Shown piece by piece: positions 17,243 to 24,757 of a stretch of DNA of 64,000 nt. The notes beneath the pieces are model-generated. The model saw nothing but the letters and a program-made list of their open reading frames with translations, was not told the origin of the DNA and made no database searches. A program made the translations under genes and the position numbers. The number at the start of each line of letters is the position of its first letter. Position 1 is the stretch's first letter. Source of the DNA: Opitutia bacterium. Lineage in GTDB: Bacteria > Verrucomicrobiota > Verrucomicrobiia > Opitutales > Opitutaceae. The stretch covers positions 83,516-147,515 of the forward strand of contig JACPPI010000011.1 in NCBI GenBank assembly GCA_016190985.1, read 5' to 3'.

Positions 17243-18252
17243 TGAGCGCCCCGCTCCACTACGCCATCGTCGGCTGCGGCCTGATCGGCCGCAAGCGCGC
17301 CGCCAGCCTCAAGCCCGGCCGGCTGCGCTACGCGTGCGACCTCGATCCGACCCGCGCCAGCGACCTCGCCCAAACCCGCCCCGGCGCGACTGCCATCGCC
17401 GACTACGCCCAGGCACTGGCTGATCCGGCGGTTGGAGCCGTCATTGTCGCCACCCTCAACGCCGCCCTCGCGCCCATCGCGCTCGCGGCCGTGCGCGCCG
17501 GCAAGCACGTGCTTGTGGAAAAGCCCGGCGCGCTCAACGCCGCCCAGCTCCGCGTGGTGCAGGCCGCCGCGGAAAAGGCCGGCGTGCAGGCGCGCCTCGG
17601 CTACAACCACCGCTTTCATCCGGCCCTGCTCAAGGCGCGCGAGCTCGTCGACTCGGGCGTGCTCGGCCCCCTGATGTTCCTGCGCGGCCGCTACGGCCAC
17701 GGCGGCCGCCTCGGCTACGAGAAGGAGTGGCGCGCGGATCCCGCCCTCTCCGGCGGCGGCGAACTCATCGACCAGGGCGTGCACCTGATCGACCTGGCCG
17801 GCTGGTTCCTGGGCGACTTCACCCGGCTCGACGGCCACGCGACGACCTCCTTCTGGAAGATGCCGGTCGACGACAACGCCTTTCTCTCGCTCCGCACCGC
17901 CGGCGGCCAGACCGCGTGGCTGCACGTGAGCTGCACGGAATGGAAGAACCTGTTCTCCCTCGAGCTTTACGGTCGCGACGGCAAGATCGCCCTCGACGGC
18001 CTCGGCGGCAGCTACGGCCCGGAGAAATGCGCCTATTACAAGATGCTGCCGCAAATGGGTCCGCCTGAGAGCACCGTCTGGGATTTTCCGGCCGGCGACC
18101 AGTCCTGGGCGCTCGAGCTCGACGCCTTCGAGGCGGACATCCGCACCGGCCGCGCCCCCAGTCCCGGCTTGCGCGAGGGCATCCGCATCCTCGAAATCAT
18201 CGAATCGATTTATCACACCAGCGGCTTCCCGGTAAGCACAGCCAGTCTCTAG
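17242..18252 (+). CDS. Gfo/Idh/MocA family oxidoreductase
   Basis: A 336-residue protein with an N-terminal NAD(P) fold (Y-A-I-V-G-C-G-L-I-G-R-K) and the family motif E-K-P-G near residue 92. G-Y-N-H-R-F follows, then G-V-H-L-I-D-L in the C-terminal domain, where a His acts in catalysis in related enzymes. Such enzymes oxidise or reduce sugar hydroxyls, including nucleotide-sugar 3-positions. A GTG three bases upstream is an alternative start. It ends the overlapping gene chain; 58 bp separate it from the kinase gene. Confidence 0.88.
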   Translation: MSAPLHYAIVGCGLIGRKRAASLKPGRLRYACDLDPTRASDLAQTRPGATAIADYAQALADPAVGAVIVATLNAALAPIALAAVRAGKHVLVEKPGALNAAQLRVVQAAAEKAGVQARLGYNHRFHPALLKARELVDSGVLGPLMFLRGRYGHGGRLGYEKEWRADPALSGGGELIDQGVHLIDLAGWFLGDFTRLDGHATTSFWKMPVDDNAFLSLRTAGGQTAWLHVSCTEWKNLFSLELYGRDGKIALDGLGGSYGPEKCAYYKMLPQMGPPESTVWDFPAGDQSWALELDAFEADIRTGRAPSPGLREGIRILEIIESIYHTSGFPVSTASL

Positions 18253-18310
18253 GCGAAGTTTCCGGCACTCTGGTTCGGGCCCATCGAAAATCCGCAATCC
18301 AAAATCGAAA

Positions 18311-19294
18311 ATGATCATCACCCGCTCCCCTCTGCGCATCTCCCTCGGCGGCGGCGGCACCGACCTGCCCTCCTACTACCGCGAGCACGGCGGCTTTCTC
18401 GTGGCCGGGGCGCTCGACAAATACGTCTACCTCACGCTGCACCGCACCTTCGTGCCCGACCTCATCGTCAAGTATTCCAAGCTCGAGCGCGTCGCCACCG
18501 CCGCGCAGCTGGAGCACCCGATCATCCGCGAGGCTCTCGGCCTGCTGGGCATGGACGGCCGCTCGCTCGAGCTGACCTCGATGGCCGACATCCCCGGCGG
18601 CACCGGGCTCGGCTCCTCCGGCAGCTTCACCACCGCGCTGCTCAAGGTCCTCCACACCGCCAACAAGCACCTCATCTCCCCGGCCGAGCTGGCGGAACAG
18701 GCCTGCCACATCGAGATCGACCGCCTCGGCGAACCCGTCGGCAAGCAGGACCAGTATATCGCCGCGGTCGGCGGCATCACCGCCTTCACCTTCCACCAGG
18801 ACGGCCGCGTCGAATACCGCCCCTGCAAAATCTCCGAGGAGACCCTCTTCAACCTTGAGGACAACCTGCTCCTCTTTTTCACCGGCTACTCGCGCTCGGC
18901 CTCCGCGATCCTCAAGGACCAGAACGACAAGTCGAAGCAGAACAACCAGGCGATGCTCGACAACCTGCATTTCACGAAGGACCTCGGCCATCAGTCGCTC
19001 GCGGCGCTCGAGGGCAGCGACCTGGAGGAGTTCGCCCGGCTGATGGACGTGCACTGGCAGCGCAAGAAGGCCCGCAGCTCCGGCATGAGCAACGACCGCA
19101 TCAACGAGTGGTATGACCACGCCATGGCGCACGGCGCCCTCGGCGGAAAGCTCATCGGCGCCGGCGGCGGCGGCTTCCTCATGTTCTACGCGGCCGACAA
19201 GACGAGGCTCCGCCACGCCATGCGCGAGAAAGGCCTGCAGGAAGTCCGCTTCCGCTTCGATTTCGAGGGCACCAAGGTCGTGACGCAAAACTGA
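18311..19294 (+). CDS. hddA: GHMP kinase, D-glycero-alpha-D-manno-heptose 7-phosphate 1-kinase type
   Basis: A 327-residue GHMP-superfamily kinase. It begins R-S-P-L-R-I-S-L-G-G-G-G-T-D-L-P. The ATP loop P-G-G-T-G-L-G-S-S-G is near residue 95, and the C-terminal I-G-A-G-G-G-G-F motif is near residue 280. The G-G-G-G-T-D start marks the HddA/fucokinase branch. With the GmhA-, GmhB- and HddC-like genes downstream, heptose 7-phosphate to 1,7-bisphosphate is the likely reaction. The upstream gap (18284-18312) is A-rich with two TCGAAAAT copies, the second running into the ATG. Confidence 0.87.
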   Translation: MIITRSPLRISLGGGGTDLPSYYREHGGFLVAGALDKYVYLTLHRTFVPDLIVKYSKLERVATAAQLEHPIIREALGLLGMDGRSLELTSMADIPGGTGLGSSGSFTTALLKVLHTANKHLISPAELAEQACHIEIDRLGEPVGKQDQYIAAVGGITAFTFHQDGRVEYRPCKISEETLFNLEDNLLLFFTGYSRSASAILKDQNDKSKQNNQAMLDNLHFTKDLGHQSLAALEGSDLEEFARLMDVHWQRKKARSSGMSNDRINEWYDHAMAHGALGGKLIGAGGGGFLMFYAADKTRLRHAMREKGLQEVRFRFDFEGTKVVTQN

Positions 19295-19328
19295 TTGTCG
19301 AAAATCGAAAAGGCGGGGAATCGAGAAA
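19295..19328. repeat. Purine-rich left flank of the four-helix-bundle gene
   Basis: A GA-rich run (TCGAAAATCGAAAAGG followed by GGGGAATCGAGAAA) directly before the ATG at 19329. The reverse complement of 19692-19725 is a similar purine run, so the small gene sits between imperfect inverted purine-rich arms. A related TCGAAAAT pair lies before the kinase gene. Confidence 0.4.
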
Positions 19329-19691
19329 ATGGAAAACCGCGCCGGCAAAAACGATCCCGAGGAGCGCACCCTGGCGTTCTCGGTGGCCGTGGTCCGGTTT
19401 GTTTCAGCCCCTGATCGCACTGAGGTCTCCAAGGCCATGGCCCGCCAGCTGCTGCGCTCGGCCACCTCGATCGGAGCGAACTATCGCGAGGCGAACCGCG
19501 CCGAATCACGGGACGATTTCATTCATAAGACTGGCATAGCGCAGAAGGAAGCTGCCGAGGCGGATTACTGGCTGGAAATCTGTCGCCAGGCCCGGATCGG
19601 CGATACAAATCAAGTAACCGCCTTGGCCGATGAAGCCCGCCAGCTGCTCGCGATCTTCACCACCATCAACCGCACGGCCAAGGGCCGCTGA
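19329..19691 (+). CDS. Four-helix-bundle protein (S23 / 23S rRNA intervening-sequence type)
   Basis: A 120-residue mostly helical protein. The motif R-S-A-T-S-I-G-A-N-Y-R-E-A, then R-A-E-S-R-D-D-F-I-H-K, and E-A-A-E-A-D-Y-W-L-E are typical of the four-helix-bundle family first seen in 23S rRNA intervening sequences. The role is unknown. Family members often stand alone as scattered small genes. Here it splits the kinase gene from the nucleotidyltransferase gene and has purine-rich flanks on both sides, so I read it as an inserted cassette and not a heptose enzyme. Confidence 0.85.
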   Translation: MENRAGKNDPEERTLAFSVAVVRFVSAPDRTEVSKAMARQLLRSATSIGANYREANRAESRDDFIHKTGIAQKEAAEADYWLEICRQARIGDTNQVTALADEARQLLAIFTTINRTAKGR

Positions 19692-19725
19692 GAGGTTTCC
19701 CGCTTCCCCAATTTTCCGCTTTCCC
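19692..19725. repeat. Pyrimidine-rich right flank of the four-helix-bundle gene
   Basis: A run of TTTCCCGCTTCCCC-type sequence ending at the ATG of the nucleotidyltransferase gene. Read on the other strand it is GA-rich like the left flank at 19295-19328. Confidence 0.4.
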
Positions 19726-20442
19726 ATGTCTCCCGCTTTTCCTGTCGCCATCCTCGCCGGCGGCCTCGCCACCCGTCTCCGGCCGGTCACGGAAAAAATC
19801 CCCAAGCTCCTCGTCGAGGTCGCGGGCGAGCCGTTTTTTTCCCATCAGCTCCGCCTGCTGAAAAAAGCCGGCCTGACCCGCGTCGTGCTTTGCGTGGGCC
19901 ATCTCGGCGAGCAGATCGTCGCGCAGTATGGCGATGGCGCAAAGTGGGGCGTGCACCTCGACTACTCGTTCGACGGCCCCAGGCTCCTCGGCACCGGCGG
20001 CGCGCTCATCCGCGCGCTGCCGCGGCTCGGTGACGTCTTTTATGTCCTCTACGGCGACTCCTACCTGCCCATCGACTACCAGGCCGTGGGCCGCGCCTTT
20101 CTCGCTGCGGGCCGGCTCGGTCTCATGACCGTGTTCGAGAACCGCGAGGCCTACGACTCCAGCAACGTGTGGTTCGAGGACGGCCGCATCAGGCTCTACT
20201 CCAAAAGGGAAAAGCCGCCGCAGATGCGTCACATCGACTACGGCCTGGGCGTCTTTCGCGCCGCCGCCTTCGCGGATTGCCCGCGCGACGCCGTGGTCGA
20301 CCTCGCCGGCGTCCAGTCCGACCTCTGCCGCCGCGGCGAGCTGGCCGGCTACGAAATCAAGGAGCGCTTCTATGAGATCGGCTCGCCCGCCGGCCTGAAC
20401 GAACTCGACCAACTCCTCCGAAAACGTTCTGCTGGCGTCTGA
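19726..20442 (+). CDS. hddC: Sugar-phosphate nucleotidyltransferase, HddC-like
   Basis: A 238-residue nucleotidyltransferase with the signature A-G-G-L-A-T-R-L-R-P near residue 10, the sugar-phosphate-binding K-I-P-K-L-L, and Y-G-D-S-Y-L near residue 107 (metal-binding Asp). The length fits the short single-domain type. In this set it would join a nucleotide, probably GDP, to heptose 1-phosphate; the base preference cannot be read from motifs. I start at the ATG at 19726, not at upstream in-frame codons inside the previous gene. The isomerase gene follows after 6 bp. Confidence 0.83.
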   Translation: MSPAFPVAILAGGLATRLRPVTEKIPKLLVEVAGEPFFSHQLRLLKKAGLTRVVLCVGHLGEQIVAQYGDGAKWGVHLDYSFDGPRLLGTGGALIRALPRLGDVFYVLYGDSYLPIDYQAVGRAFLAAGRLGLMTVFENREAYDSSNVWFEDGRIRLYSKREKPPQMRHIDYGLGVFRAAAFADCPRDAVVDLAGVQSDLCRRGELAGYEIKERFYEIGSPAGLNELDQLLRKRSAGV

Positions 20443-20448
20443 ATCCAC

Positions 20449-21045
20449 ATGTCCTACTCCGTCCAACACCTCAAGGAGACCGCCGAGATCGTCTCCAAAC
20501 TCAACGCCGCCGACTGCGAGAAATGCGTCGCCGAGCTCCGGGCCACGCGCGAGCGCGGCGGCCGGCTCTTCATCCTCGGCGTGGGCGGCAGCGCGGCCAA
20601 CGCCTCGCATGCCGTGAACGATTTCCGCAAAATCGCCGGCCTTGAGTGCTACGCCCCGACCGACAACGTCTCCGAGCTCACCGCCCGCACCAACGACGAG
20701 GGCTGGGCCAGCGTGTTCGTCGAGTGGCTGCGCGGCTCGCGGCTCACGGCGAAGGACACCCTGCTCATCCTTTCTGTCGGCGGTGGCAACTTGGAGAAGA
20801 ACGTCTCACCCAACCTCGTGCTGGCGCTCCAGTTCGCCAAGCAGGTCGGCGCCCGCGTCCTCGGCATCGTCGGCAAGGACGGCGGCCACACCGCCAAGGT
20901 CGCCGACGCCTGCGTCCTCGTCCCGGTCGTCAACGCGAACAACATCACGCCGCACTCCGAGGCCTTCCAGGCCGTCGTCTGGCATCTGTTTGTCTCCCAC
21001 CCCGACCTCAAGGTGAACCAGACCAAGTGGGAAAGCACGCGCTGA
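20449..21045 (+). CDS. gmhA: SIS-domain sugar isomerase, GmhA-like (sedoheptulose 7-phosphate isomerase)
   Basis: A 198-residue single SIS domain protein with G-V-G-G-S-A-A-N-A-S-H near residue 44 and a phosphate-binding L-S-V-G-G-G-N loop near residue 110. GmhA turns sedoheptulose 7-phosphate into D-glycero-D-manno-heptose 7-phosphate. The S-V-G-G-G-N loop differs from the usual S-T-S-G-N-S, so a related ketose/aldose pair is possible. Kinase, nucleotidyltransferase and phosphatase genes of the same pathway lie around it. Confidence 0.82.
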   Translation: MSYSVQHLKETAEIVSKLNAADCEKCVAELRATRERGGRLFILGVGGSAANASHAVNDFRKIAGLECYAPTDNVSELTARTNDEGWASVFVEWLRGSRLTAKDTLLILSVGGGNLEKNVSPNLVLALQFAKQVGARVLGIVGKDGGHTAKVADACVLVPVVNANNITPHSEAFQAVVWHLFVSHPDLKVNQTKWESTR

Positions 21046-21058
21046 GCCGCGCCCAATC

Positions 21059-21619
21059 ATGACGAAGCGGCCCGCCGTTTTTCTTGACCGCGACGGAACG
21101 CTGAACGCGCCGGTCGTGCGGGACGGGAAGCCCTGCCCGCCCGCCACCGTCGCCGAGTTCACCCTGCTGCCCGGCGTCGCCGACGGCTGCCGGCAGCTGC
21201 ATGCCGCGGGTTACATTTTGGTCGTCGCCACCAACCAGCCCGATGTCGGCCGCGGCACGCAGTCGCCGGCCACGGTCGAGGCCATGCACGCGCACCTGTT
21301 GAAACTGATCCCCGGGCTCGGCCGCATCGAGGTCTGCATCGCGCCCGGCCAGGGCCGCGCCCACCCGGAGAACCGCCGCCGCAAGCCCGAGCCCGGCATG
21401 CTGCTCGACGCCGCCCATGCCCTCGGGCTCGACCTGGCCCGCAGCTGGATGGTCGGCGACCGCTGGCGCGACGTGGATTGCGGGAAAAACGCCGGCTGCC
21501 GCACCATCTTTGTCGACCGGGGCTACGACGAGCCTTTGCGCTCGAAGCCCGACTTCACCGTCCGCGGTTTCGGCGAGGCCGTGGGAATTATCCTTGCCCG
21601 GTCCGGAGCGGCTTGCTGA
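21059..21619 (+). CDS. gmhB: HAD phosphatase, GmhB-like (heptose 1,7-bisphosphate 7-phosphatase)
   Basis: A 186-residue HAD-IIIA phosphatase. The nucleophile motif is L-D-R-D-G-T (Asp10, Asp12). T-N-Q follows near residue 60, K-P-E-P-G near residue 110, and G-D-R-W-R-D-V near residue 132. GmhB removes the 7-phosphate of heptose 1,7-bisphosphate. The usual zinc loop (Cys-x-His ... Cys-x-Cys before K-P) is broken: here it reads C-I-A-P ... A-H-P ... R-R-R-K-P, so at least two ligands are gone. The gene starts 13 bp after the isomerase gene and ends 8 bp before the transaldolase gene. Confidence 0.82.
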   Translation: MTKRPAVFLDRDGTLNAPVVRDGKPCPPATVAEFTLLPGVADGCRQLHAAGYILVVATNQPDVGRGTQSPATVEAMHAHLLKLIPGLGRIEVCIAPGQGRAHPENRRRKPEPGMLLDAAHALGLDLARSWMVGDRWRDVDCGKNAGCRTIFVDRGYDEPLRSKPDFTVRGFGEAVGIILARSGAAC

Positions 21620-21627
21620 CTGCTTCC

Positions 21628-22347
21628 ATGCTTTCGCTGCAGTCCCTCCAGATCCACATCTACGCCGACGGCGCCGACAAGGCCGGCATCCTCGGCCTCT
21701 ACGCCCAGCCCTACATCAGGGGCCTGACGACCAACCCGACCCTCATGAAGAAGGCGGGGATCAAGGATTACGAGGCCTTCGCCCGCGACATCCTCCGGAC
21801 CGTCACGGCCAAGCCGATCTCGCTCGAGGTGTTCTCCGACGACTTCCCCGAGATGAAGCGCCAGGCGCTCAAGATCGCCGGCTGGGGCAAGAACGTCTAC
21901 GTCAAGATCCCCATCACCAACTCCCGCGGCGAGACCTCCATCCCGCTCATCCGCGAGTTGTCGCACCAGGGCGTGCAGCTCAACATCACCGCCATCCTGA
22001 CGATCGAGCAGGTCCGCGCCGTCGCCGCCGCGCTCGACCCGAAGGTGCCGTCGGTGGTCTCGATCTTCGCCGGCCGCATCGCCGACACCGGCGTCGATCC
22101 CATGCCGATCATGCGCGAGAGCCGCAAGATCCTCTCCGGCCAGCCCAAGGCCGAGCTGTTGTGGGCCAGCGTGCGCGAGGTGCTGAACATCATCCAGGCC
22201 GAGCAAAGCGGTTGTCACATCGTCACCGTGCAGCACGACATTCTCGCCAAGGCCGCCAAGCTCCTCGGCATGGACCTCGGCGCGCTGTCGCTCGACACCG
22301 TGAAGATGTTCGCCAACGACGCCGCCTCGGCCGGCTACCGGCTCTGA
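21628..22347 (+). CDS. Transaldolase of the small TalC/fructose-6-phosphate aldolase type
   Basis: A 239-residue (beta/alpha)8 enzyme. It shows G-L-T-T-N-P-T-L near residue 32, the Schiff-base lysine in Y-V-K-I-P-I-T (Lys93), and N-I-T-A-I-L near residue 114. Transaldolases of this size exchange dihydroxyacetone units and can form or use sedoheptulose 7-phosphate. Directly after the heptose genes, the likely job is to supply sedoheptulose 7-phosphate to the GmhA-like isomerase. A plain aldolase role is the alternative. ATG at 21628 is chosen because earlier in-frame ATGs lie inside gmhB. Confidence 0.87.
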   Translation: MLSLQSLQIHIYADGADKAGILGLYAQPYIRGLTTNPTLMKKAGIKDYEAFARDILRTVTAKPISLEVFSDDFPEMKRQALKIAGWGKNVYVKIPITNSRGETSIPLIRELSHQGVQLNITAILTIEQVRAVAAALDPKVPSVVSIFAGRIADTGVDPMPIMRESRKILSGQPKAELLWASVREVLNIIQAEQSGCHIVTVQHDILAKAAKLLGMDLGALSLDTVKMFANDAASAGYRL

Positions 22348-22351
22348 GCGG

Positions 22352-22397
22352 GGCGGCCCGGGTGCGACAATAGGCTTCACTCCCCCCGGGGGCCGCC
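22352..22397 (+). terminator. Hairpin after the heptose gene set, terminator-like
   Basis: GGCGGCCC (22352-22359) pairs with GGGCCGCC (22390-22397) right after the transaldolase stop, with extra G/C pairing inside. Only TTCATCTTGG follows, not a clean T-tract. It could mark the end of the heptose transcript or a processing site. Confidence 0.35.
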
Positions 22398-22415
22398 TTC
22401 ATCTTGGTGTCACCC

Positions 22416-22835
22416 ATGAAGTCCGCCCCCTCGGAGTCGTCCGACCTCGTGCTGCGCCTGCGCCAGCAGCTCATCCTCGCGCAGGTGCGGATCATGGAGC
22501 TGGAGGATGCGCGCGACACCCTCGCGCCCCGCCTGGCGGAACTGGAAGGCCTGCTGTCGGGCGCCCAGTCGCTGGCCGATCGCAAGCTCGAGGAGACGGC
22601 CCATTTGGAAAAAATCCTGGCCGAGGCCCGGCAGCAGTCCGCGCAATTGCGGCAGTTGCAGCAACAGTCGGACGCCGCCCTCGCCGAGGCCCGCGCCGCG
22701 CTGGCGGAGGCGACCGGCAAGCTGACGCGCAGCCACGACACCATCACGCGGCTGGAATCCGAGCTTCGTGGGCTCACCTCCTCGCGCAGCTGGCGGTGGA
22801 CCGCGTGGCTGCGCCGGCTCGGCGGCCAGCCATGA
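22416..22835 (+). CDS. Small coiled-coil protein with S-R-S-W-R-W-T tail
   Basis: A 139-residue protein, nearly all heptad-like helix rich in Leu, Glu, Gln and Ala from about residue 10 to 115. It ends S-S-R-S-W-R-W-T-A-W-L-R-R-L. An S-x-S-W-R-x-T-x-x-L-R tail after a coiled coil is common inside or next to polysaccharide glycosyltransferases, and may serve membrane docking or oligomer formation. Its stop overlaps the start of the next GT4 gene (ATGA), so the two are made together and may form a complex. ATG at 22416 is preferred to a TTG at 22404. Confidence 0.78.
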   Translation: MKSAPSESSDLVLRLRQQLILAQVRIMELEDARDTLAPRLAELEGLLSGAQSLADRKLEETAHLEKILAEARQQSAQLRQLQQQSDAALAEARAALAEATGKLTRSHDTITRLESELRGLTSSRSWRWTAWLRRLGGQP

Positions 22836-24754
22836 GTCATCCGGTGCTGCACGGCGAGATCGAGACGCCCCGCCCGTTGCGCGCGCCCGGCGGCCGCATT
22901 TCCCTGGCCGGCTGGTGCCTCGTGGCCGGCGAACCGGCCCCGCCGCCGGTGCGGCTGGTGTTCGGCCAGGGCACGCTGCCGATGTCTTCCCGCGTCACGC
23001 GCGCCGACGTGGCCGGGCTGCTCCCCAGCGAACCCGCCGCGCCCGACTCCGGTTTCACGCTGGAAGGAACCCTGCCCCCGGGACTGCACCTGGCCCGCTT
23101 CGAGGCGCAGATGCCGGGCGGTGACTGGGTGGTTTTCAAACAACTGACCGTCGCCTCCGAGGCTCCGCCCTTCATCGCCGTGCTCGACACGCCGATCAGC
23201 GAAGGCGTGCTGCGTGACCGCGTGAAAGTCGGCGGCTGGGCCCTCGACTTCGCGCAGCCGGTGCGGGAACTGAGCCTGCGCTACGGGCACCGCCGCATCA
23301 CTTGCGTGACCGGCCGGCCGCGCGCCGATGTCGCCGCCGCCTTTCCCGCCGTGGCCCACGCCCGCGCCACCGGTTTCAGCAGCGAGGATTTTCTCGTCGC
23401 CGGCCACGGCCCGGTCCGGGTGCGGGCGACACTGGCCGATGGCCGCGAGGTCGTCGCCGCGACCAAGGTGTCGTTCAGCGTGGCCACCGACGAGAACCAC
23501 GAGCCCGAGCTCGACCTCACCGCGGCGCGCATCGGTTTGGCCGATGACCGCGTGGTCCTCGCGCCCGGACCGGTCGCACGCACGGACCGCCCGCTCAACA
23601 TCCTGTTCATCCTGCCGGGCAGCTTTGCCTCCAATCACGCGCTTCATGTCGCGGCCCTGGCCAATGAACTCGCGGCCGCCGGCCACGCCTGCGCGGTGGC
23701 GGTGTCCCGCGACCGCGAAACCCTGCGTCACCACGACCGGCCGGCCTTCCGCGGCCTGACCCACGCCATGGCGGAAAACGACCCGGACTTCGCCAACCGG
23801 CTTGGGCCCGACATCATCCATGCCTGGACCACCCGCGAAAACGTCCGCGTGCTCGCCGAGAAACTCCGCTCGCGCCACCAGTCGCGCCTTATCGTCCACC
23901 TCGAGGACAACGAGCAGCAGATCCTCGCCCTCTCGCTCGGCCGCCCCTGGGCGGAAATCGCGGCGCTGCCCGACGCCGAGCTCGCCCGCCTGGTTTCCGC
24001 GGACCAGTCCCACCCGCGTCTCAGCCGTGGTTTCCTCGCCAAATGCGATGGCGTCACCGTGATCATGGACCGGTTGCGCGAGTTTGTGCCGGCGGGGAAG
24101 CCCTGCCTCACCCTTCCACCGGCGGCGGACGAGCGCCACTATTACCCGCGGCCGGTGCCCGCCGCCTTCCGGGCCGCCCTCTCGCTGGCCCCGGACACCA
24201 CGGTGCTTTTTTATCCTGGCAATGTCCACGCCTCGAACGCCGCCGAGATGCGCGAACTGTATGCCGCCGTGCTGGAGCTCAACCGCGCCGGCACGCCGGT
24301 CACACTGCTTCGCACCGGCCTGGACCAGGTGGACTTTCTCGGCGACATCGCTGCTGCGGTCGCGCCCTTCGTGCTGTCACTCGGCCAGATGCTGCACCAC
24401 GGGCACCAGGCCCCGCTCATGGCGCTGGCCGACATCTTTGTGCAGCCGGGTGAGCCCGACGCGTTCAATGACTACCGCTTCCCGTCCAAGCTGCCGGAGT
24501 TCCTCGCCCTCGGCCGGCCCGTCATCCTTCCGCGCACCAATCTCGGCACAACCCTCCGCCACGGCGTGGACGCCTGGGTGCTCGACCGCGCCGACGCGGC
24601 CGGCATCGCCGGGGCCGTGCGCGCGCTGCGCGCCGACCAGGCGCTGTATGAGCGGCTCAGCCGCGGCGCGGCCGCCTATGCGGCGCAGCACTTCAGCTGG
24701 CGGCGCACCGCGGAAGCGCTGGCCAAGTTCTACGGCGCCTTGGCCGCCGCCTGA
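22832..24754 (+). CDS. GT4-type glycosyltransferase with two N-terminal module N copies
   Basis: A 640-residue protein. Two module N copies lie at about residues 15-110 (L-A-G-W-C-L ... R-A-D-V) and 125-225 (G-G-W-A-L-D ... G-R-P-R-A-D-V). A GT-B fold glycosyltransferase follows from about residue 254 (N-I-L-F-I-L-P-G-S). Its C-terminal lobe has F-Y-P-G-N-V-H near residue 455 and a P-S-K-L-P-E-F-L-A-L-G-R-P-V nucleotide-site stretch near residue 550. There is no membrane segment. The start overlaps the coiled-coil gene by 4 bp; the epimerase gene follows 3 bp later. Donor and linkage are unknown. Confidence 0.86.
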   Translation: MSHPVLHGEIETPRPLRAPGGRISLAGWCLVAGEPAPPPVRLVFGQGTLPMSSRVTRADVAGLLPSEPAAPDSGFTLEGTLPPGLHLARFEAQMPGGDWVVFKQLTVASEAPPFIAVLDTPISEGVLRDRVKVGGWALDFAQPVRELSLRYGHRRITCVTGRPRADVAAAFPAVAHARATGFSSEDFLVAGHGPVRVRATLADGREVVAATKVSFSVATDENHEPELDLTAARIGLADDRVVLAPGPVARTDRPLNILFILPGSFASNHALHVAALANELAAAGHACAVAVSRDRETLRHHDRPAFRGLTHAMAENDPDFANRLGPDIIHAWTTRENVRVLAEKLRSRHQSRLIVHLEDNEQQILALSLGRPWAEIAALPDAELARLVSADQSHPRLSRGFLAKCDGVTVIMDRLREFVPAGKPCLTLPPAADERHYYPRPVPAAFRAALSLAPDTTVLFYPGNVHASNAAEMRELYAAVLELNRAGTPVTLLRTGLDQVDFLGDIAAAVAPFVLSLGQMLHHGHQAPLMALADIFVQPGEPDAFNDYRFPSKLPEFLALGRPVILPRTNLGTTLRHGVDAWVLDRADAAGIAGAVRALRADQALYERLSRGAAAYAAQHFSWRRTAEALAKFYGALAAA

Positions 24755-24757
24755 GCC

